Shown here one piece after another: positions 56,301-59,786 of a stretch of 59,786 nucleotides of DNA. The notes beneath the pieces are model-generated. The model did no database searches. It saw nothing but the letters and a program-made list of their open reading frames with translations, and was not told where the DNA came from. Made by a program: the position numbers and the translations under genes. Origin of the DNA: Pseudomonas viridiflava. GTDB lineage: Bacteria; Pseudomonadota; Gammaproteobacteria; Pseudomonadales; Pseudomonadaceae. Positions within the stretch are counted from its first letter, which is position 1. Every line of letters begins with the position of its first letter. The DNA lies in contig NZ_UWFN01000162.1 in NCBI RefSeq assembly GCF_900602065.1, forward strand, positions 1 through 59,786. The letters are read 5' to 3'.

Positions 56301-59300
56301 TGCAGCCCCCAGGCTGTTGAACAGCGAACTGAGAATGTAAGCGCTGGCGGTTTCCCGGTCGCCATTGGCGAAGGCCTGCAGGGCTTTCATGCTGTCGTGC
56401 AGGGAAAGCAGCGCGCCCACCGCAAAGCTGGCGGGCGGGAACGGTAACGTGACGATAGTGGCGACCAGTTCAAACGTGATCCAGGCCAGTCTTGCCAGCA
56501 TGTCACTGCGCCCAGTGGTGGTGTCTTCGACGTCGCGCAGTTGTCGTTCGAGGGGGCGATTGAAGCAGATGTCCTGAAAGTCGCTCACTGCATCACGAGG
56601 TACAACAGGCGGTTTGCTCTCACCGCCTTGCTCCATGTCACGGAGGAAAAACGACAGTTTGCGGCGGGCATCAAACCGGCAGCGGTCTTTGTAGTAATCG
56701 ATCATGCCCGCGCTGGAGAGTGAGGCTTTGAATTCGCTCAACAGGCGGAACTCCAGACCGTCCGGTGCTTGCGGTGTATAGAGCAGTGTCGCCTGAGTCG
56801 CGTCGGCGGATGACAGCAGGTAACAACCCTGTACGGTTTCGACCTGAGTCAGCTCGACTCTGATGGGCGAAGCCGCGTTATAGATATCCTTCGCGAATTC
56901 GCCCACCGCGGAAATATCGGTGCCGATCAGCGAGTTTTCCAGACGCAGTTGCAGGGTGTGCAGTGGAAAGCGGCGCCGCGATGAGCTGTCGGTCTGGTGC
57001 AGATTATCCATGGAGCGTCTGAGCCACTGATATTGCCGGTTGTCCAGCTGACCTTTGAGATAGCTGCGCAGGGCGGAGACTTTCATCTGCAGCACGGTGA
57101 TTTGCAGGCTGCTGCGTCGGCGATGGTCGTAGCCGGGAGAGTCCGGCGCGAGCAGGGTATCCCTGACCAGTTTGATGTAGTCGTCGCTCAGCCACTTGCC
57201 ATGCACCGAGCGGGCGACTTTTTGCGCGGTCAGTGGTGTCAGGTCAACATGGGGCGGGCCGCTGAATGTCGCTTGGGTGTCGGCGCCACCGTTCAGGAAT
57301 CCTAGGGTGTCGTCATAGCCGTTGCGTAGCATCTGGGTATAACTGATGACTTCGCGTGGGGAGGTGATGATGATCTGATCCGGATCGACACTGCCTTCAG
57401 CCACTCCCAGCAATTCGCTGATTTTTTTGCTGGCGCGCTGATGAACGTAGTCCTCGAAATCCTGAGCCTTGGTCGGCGGCTTCGCGTGGAAGTTTTCCGT
57501 GGCACCGGCTATCGCGTCCTCCAGGGCCAGCAGCTCCTGTCGCTCGGCGAGGCTGGCGCGCAGGAACCAGTCCGGCGTTCGTTGCGCCTGATCGGCAGCG
57601 GCCACTCGCACGTGTTGGCGCACGAACTGCCCAAGTGCCTGGTTGTAATGGCTGCGGGTAATGAGCTGAACATAATTGGCTGGCGGATGGGGCTTGAGGC
57701 GCAGAGCAGCAAATCGCGCCTCCAGATTCTCACGACTGGAAGCAGACACCTGCTTAAGCAAGTACTGGCTCATCTCCGGCGACGTTGTCCAGTTGACCAG
57801 TTCATGGGTGAGTTGTGTCTGGTTGTAGAAGCCTTGAAAACGCTGCGCCCTCGGTGCGTCGGAGGCAAACATCACCAGCCGTTCAAGCCGCCCCTGGCTG
57901 TCGTTTTTACGAAACACCAGCAGCCCGCCGAGAGTCTCTGCGTCATCAAGCCTGATCTGCTGAACCTGTAGATCGGGCGTTGTCTGGCCTGTCGCATCGC
58001 CTTCGATCTGTTCAATGATCGCGAAGTCCTCCGCAGTTATATGCGCCTGCATCTTCGCTGCGTACGCCAGGGCGACAACCTGTTTACGCGTCAGGCTGCG
58101 CATCAGTTGCTGATGGTGTTCAGTGGCGTAGGTCGTACGCTGGTACTCGCGAAAGGCGGTGCTCAGGTTCAGGTCGTCCACCAGAGTTGCCACGTAAGCC
58201 GGGGTCATCAGTGGATGACTTGTCTGCATGTCCAGACCGTTCAGGCGAAAGGTGGTCAGGGTCTGGAATGCCGAACTGGCATCTCGATCTCCGGGATGCA
58301 ATCCGTACAACGCGAACTGCAAAAGTGAGCGCCGAGTTGTATAGAGTTCGCCAGTGATTGCCAGGCGACGCTGCGTCGTGATCATGACCTGCGCGGGCTC
58401 CAGCTCATATCCAAGGTCAGTAGCAAGACGAGCGCGCAGCCGCATCCGGGCAAATTGTTCATGGGACGCCGCACCACCCAGGGCGCTGAGCAGCGCCGTG
58501 CGGCACTGGTCGTAATGGGTCAGACGCTGCTGATATTCAGTGAGATCATTCTGGCTGGCGACTTTGACCCAGTGGGGCAACGTCTTGCGCTGTTGGCGTT
58601 CCCAGTAGGCAATTTCACGTTGCGCCAACATGGCGCCAGGACCAAACAGTCCTTGCATGCCTACCGCTGCGTCCAGTCGCGCCGGCCTGTGTTCTGCCGC
58701 TTGCACATCGAGGCAGGCGTGACGCACATCGTTGCGCTGCTTGTCGAGTTGGCGCTCGAAGGCTTGTGTAAAAGGGTCACCGTCAACAGGTTGCAGTTGC
58801 AGGTCAGCTGCGGTGAAGGGGTCCAGATAGAGATTTGGGTCTTGAGTGATTGTCTCCAGCAATTGCTGGTCGCGCTGTTGCGCATTGTTGAAAAGCGCAT
58901 GACGCAAGACATCATTGTTGAGGTACTGAACGAGCGTTTGAGCAAAGGCGGTCCGGCTCGCGAAACCCTCTATACCCATGCCGGGCAGTGCCAGCAACGT
59001 CAGGCCGGTCATTGAAATGAACACCAGGGCGCCAGCAATCTCAACCGTCGTCCGGTTATTGAGTTGCACATGCAGGGTGAATACCTCCAGAGAGCGGTCA
59101 ACCTGTTTGCTGACCAAGGGCAGAGGTAAGCAAGCGGCATATTGCGGGCCCAGATTGCGCTCATGGTTTTTGATGATCACCTCGTTGCGCAGAGCCTGTT
59201 CCATGCCCTCAATGAACAGGGTTTTACGGCTCTGGCCTTTGGTGCCGGTGGCTTGCCAAAAAGCACTGAGTTGTTGGAGCAGGGCGGTGACTGCGCTTTC

Positions 59301-59474
59301 TTTGGCTGTATCGTCCTGCCCCCCAAGCGCTTCCAGCGTCGCGGCGCTGGCCTTGGGCAATGTCTTGAGTTCCTCAGTGAGCATGATGTCTAGCTCGCTG
59401 AGTCGATGCAGTGCGGCAACCGCCAATGGCAGAGTCTCTGCTGGCGTGGGAGGGAGCTGGGTGAGTTGTTGCAT
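53325..59474 (-). CDS. Very large toxin: dermonecrotic-toxin-like N-terminus, pore-like middle, two EreA/ChaN-like domains
   Basis: About 2049 residues from the ATG at 59474 (MQQLTQLPPTPAETLPLA; AGGA 11 bases upstream). The frame opens at a TTG at 59546 with no ribosome site. Residues ~345–390 (DLGYELEPAQVM…RSLLQFALYGLHPGD) match the large 'dermonecrotic toxin' (DUF6543-type) proteins of pseudomonads. Residues ~992–1070 are hydrophobic (ITFELVATIVTLPFPPASFA), as in TcdA/B-like translocation regions. Two homologous ~230-residue units follow (~1345–1580, ~1723–1950), resembling EreA/ChaN/PMT-C2-like domains. The second has GEAHSS (1751–1754), YIEHL and GNTHANT; the first has SEAPRS, YIQHL and DQKVANT. 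Divergent from a vgrG-like gene. Host-cell or competitor target unknown. Confidence 0.82.
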   Translation of the reverse strand: MQQLTQLPPTPAETLPLAVAALHRLSELDIMLTEELKTLPKASAATLEALGGQDDTAKESAVTALLQQLSAFWQATGTKGQSRKTLFIEGMEQALRNEVIIKNHERNLGPQYAACLPLPLVSKQVDRSLEVFTLHVQLNNRTTVEIAGALVFISMTGLTLLALPGMGIEGFASRTAFAQTLVQYLNNDVLRHALFNNAQQRDQQLLETITQDPNLYLDPFTAADLQLQPVDGDPFTQAFERQLDKQRNDVRHACLDVQAAEHRPARLDAAVGMQGLFGPGAMLAQREIAYWERQQRKTLPHWVKVASQNDLTEYQQRLTHYDQCRTALLSALGGAASHEQFARMRLRARLATDLGYELEPAQVMITTQRRLAITGELYTTRRSLLQFALYGLHPGDRDASSAFQTLTTFRLNGLDMQTSHPLMTPAYVATLVDDLNLSTAFREYQRTTYATEHHQQLMRSLTRKQVVALAYAAKMQAHITAEDFAIIEQIEGDATGQTTPDLQVQQIRLDDAETLGGLLVFRKNDSQGRLERLVMFASDAPRAQRFQGFYNQTQLTHELVNWTTSPEMSQYLLKQVSASSRENLEARFAALRLKPHPPANYVQLITRSHYNQALGQFVRQHVRVAAADQAQRTPDWFLRASLAERQELLALEDAIAGATENFHAKPPTKAQDFEDYVHQRASKKISELLGVAEGSVDPDQIIITSPREVISYTQMLRNGYDDTLGFLNGGADTQATFSGPPHVDLTPLTAQKVARSVHGKWLSDDYIKLVRDTLLAPDSPGYDHRRRSSLQITVLQMKVSALRSYLKGQLDNRQYQWLRRSMDNLHQTDSSSRRRFPLHTLQLRLENSLIGTDISAVGEFAKDIYNAASPIRVELTQVETVQGCYLLSSADATQATLLYTPQAPDGLEFRLLSEFKASLSSAGMIDYYKDRCRFDARRKLSFFLRDMEQGGESKPPVVPRDAVSDFQDICFNRPLERQLRDVEDTTTGRSDMLARLAWITFELVATIVTLPFPPASFAVGALLSLHDSMKALQAFANGDRETASAYILSSLFNSLGAAGDLSAGMKGFGALRQLGHSGKHSSVIPAANNVARVPKQADLRPVQLEGETFWRSKPNANGHASVYRLGSDQTQAAEATEQFARRDLDGTWRPLSHPVDQPTLVNADGTKPVIPVNISLKDVIALSSGHGKGVSLVNGKYYIELGTQVFEVQFDAGARYWNIIDPQNPFAFFGKRPVRLDAQGKWQLVHKPDLRGGMDDTFRPLVSETATSADPITNAVVPYELSLQSRPYFSSLSNTGNSVDMLGLDLEDYFTAVFAEMRSKFSAQREKLYVDAQAFFTSATPAPRPVLPPLDENAGATGLIKHIFENSNAMVISEAPRSLASKRLLIENMAALAEQDVKVLYIQHLFTDLHMYKLEKYRKLGARSKAGSSDLKFWLEDLNGGALRNRSKEYDYYHLVKTAHHHGLEVRPISSSVSYPLRNNPVARAAGDVAAEQKMSNFFAHTVISADVTAHPSRRWVALLDQKVANTYQQVPGIAELQGAISVRVQDVPIGRPTVISREIEQTGAAFGKSDLRIEMANPLINDQGASSLAPALTASPPTRLDDALYQQIHGKFRVESENPYTGKPGFEWNDASGWKPVDVQRWPAESPPTAIQVSLQDPVYSMPAETRDTLHELINFEHRGLDSRYFSVDKQHALVSDQFFNLRHALQKDARTIIVKELPPRPTLPAVAPGISHSDFLEDLYQHADGVVIGEAHSSIASKKLIIDNLPLLSRQDVKTLYIEHLLSDVHQADLDRFVDTGYMSKTLLHDLKKLDRGHHTDVDGVYTFEQLITRARAQGLEIRALDCSASYYIKDLENLAPTTRHQMFSHYASRTVRKHQDVMGAHKWIALVGNTHANTFEKIVPGLAELEGGIGVRVIDVKPGQARGISVDPGEKLTDTLSSQQSFIKSDFRVEMETFKPAVAVRPAQSLPVEERLIRPGMFFVEESDNSLPVIVHRSRDNTIHRTPVKVNDQGKVYVERATWPSVNLRPYEDMDALIVGLEDINLTRVA

Positions 59475-59721
59475 AAGGTTCAAAATCCTGAATGACAGAG
59501 TGATCAAAGTGCGGTCCAGAAGCTGTGCCGCTTTGAGTTCAATCAATCAGGAGTGGGGTGTGTGGGGGTGTTAGATAGTTAGTGGGGGGGCCGGTCCTAG
59601 AGGTGCTCAGAGGTACATGCATTTGCGGAAACTTCCCACAGGGCAAGCGCCGAAAGCCTGACTTCTTGTTACCGCGTGTTAGTGCAAAGTCCTGCCTTTT
59701 ACTCAGGCCAAGGACTCGCCC

Positions 59722-59786
59722 ATGTTCAACCCCGCCAATCGCGCCTCGTTCACGCTGGAAATCGCCGGGTTTGAGCATGACCTGAG
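59722..59786 (+). CDS. vgrG: VgrG/TssI spike protein, 5' end only
   Basis: Only the first 21 codons are in the window: MFNPANRASFTLEIAGFEHD. This matches the start of pseudomonad VgrG proteins ('MFxPANxxxFxLxIxGxxHDLxV'). AAGGA lies 7 bases before the ATG. VgrG trimers form the tip of the type VI secretion needle. The gene diverges from the large toxin with 247 bp between the two starts, and that gap holds no recognised operator. The call rests on a short segment. Confidence 0.72.
   Translation, partial: MFNPANRASFTLEIAGFEHDL

Overview
The window comes from a Pseudomonas chromosome, most likely of the P. fluorescens group. The block msrA–(GGDEF/EAL gene)–aceF–aceE / glnE–waaF–waaC–waaG–waaP–wapP–wapQ follows the pseudomonad order I know from P. 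aeruginosa PA5018–PA5006. The intergenic spaces are full of inverted repeat pairs beginning GTGGGAGCGAATTCATTCGC, typical of fluorescent pseudomonads, and a REP-associated tyrosine transposase (RAYT) lies among them.

Layout. (1) 1–1190: a tandem array of REP doublets and a RAYT gene. (2) About 1.2–33.6 kb: an accessory region dominated by at least 13 genes for modular all-beta proteins (immunoglobulin-like repeats, a Big2-like domain, a C-type-lectin-like tail, jelly-roll-like tails). They are interrupted by an autotransporter (8876–11209), a stand-alone BRO-N protein, rlmJ, and broken copies of bro and msrA 3' ends. Ten loci carry the same 18-bp palindrome (consensus ACTGTCATTTCTGACAGT); at eight of them its outer edge is 111–124 bp from the start codon. 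Seven carry a second conserved stem, CTGACA...TGTCAG, nearer the start. Six share a nearly identical N-terminal module of about 102 residues followed by different middle and C-terminal modules. (3) 33.8–42.5 kb: msrA, dipA, aceF and aceE on the minus strand. (4) 42.9–53.1 kb: glnE and the LPS inner-core operon waaF-waaC-waaG-waaP-wapP-wapQ plus a double-kinase gene; most of these junctions overlap by 1 or 4 bases. (5) 53.3–59.5 kb: a very large toxin gene (about 2049 residues) on the minus strand, divergent from the first 65 bases of a vgrG-like gene at the right edge.

How it fits together. The right half is core housekeeping: pyruvate dehydrogenase, c-di-GMP turnover, nitrogen control and LPS core assembly. 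The left half looks like an expanding, recombining gene-cassette array, probably for surface or secreted carbohydrate- or host-binding proteins under one common regulator. I infer this from the shared palindrome, module shuffling, segmental duplications and leftover gene fragments between cassettes. None of the Ig-like proteins shows a clear Sec signal or a membrane anchor, so their location and export route are open. The array, its palindrome and its msrA-end insertions are the most likely undescribed system here. The toxin with two tandem EreA/ChaN-like domains, one of which has lost its signature residues, is the second most interesting item.
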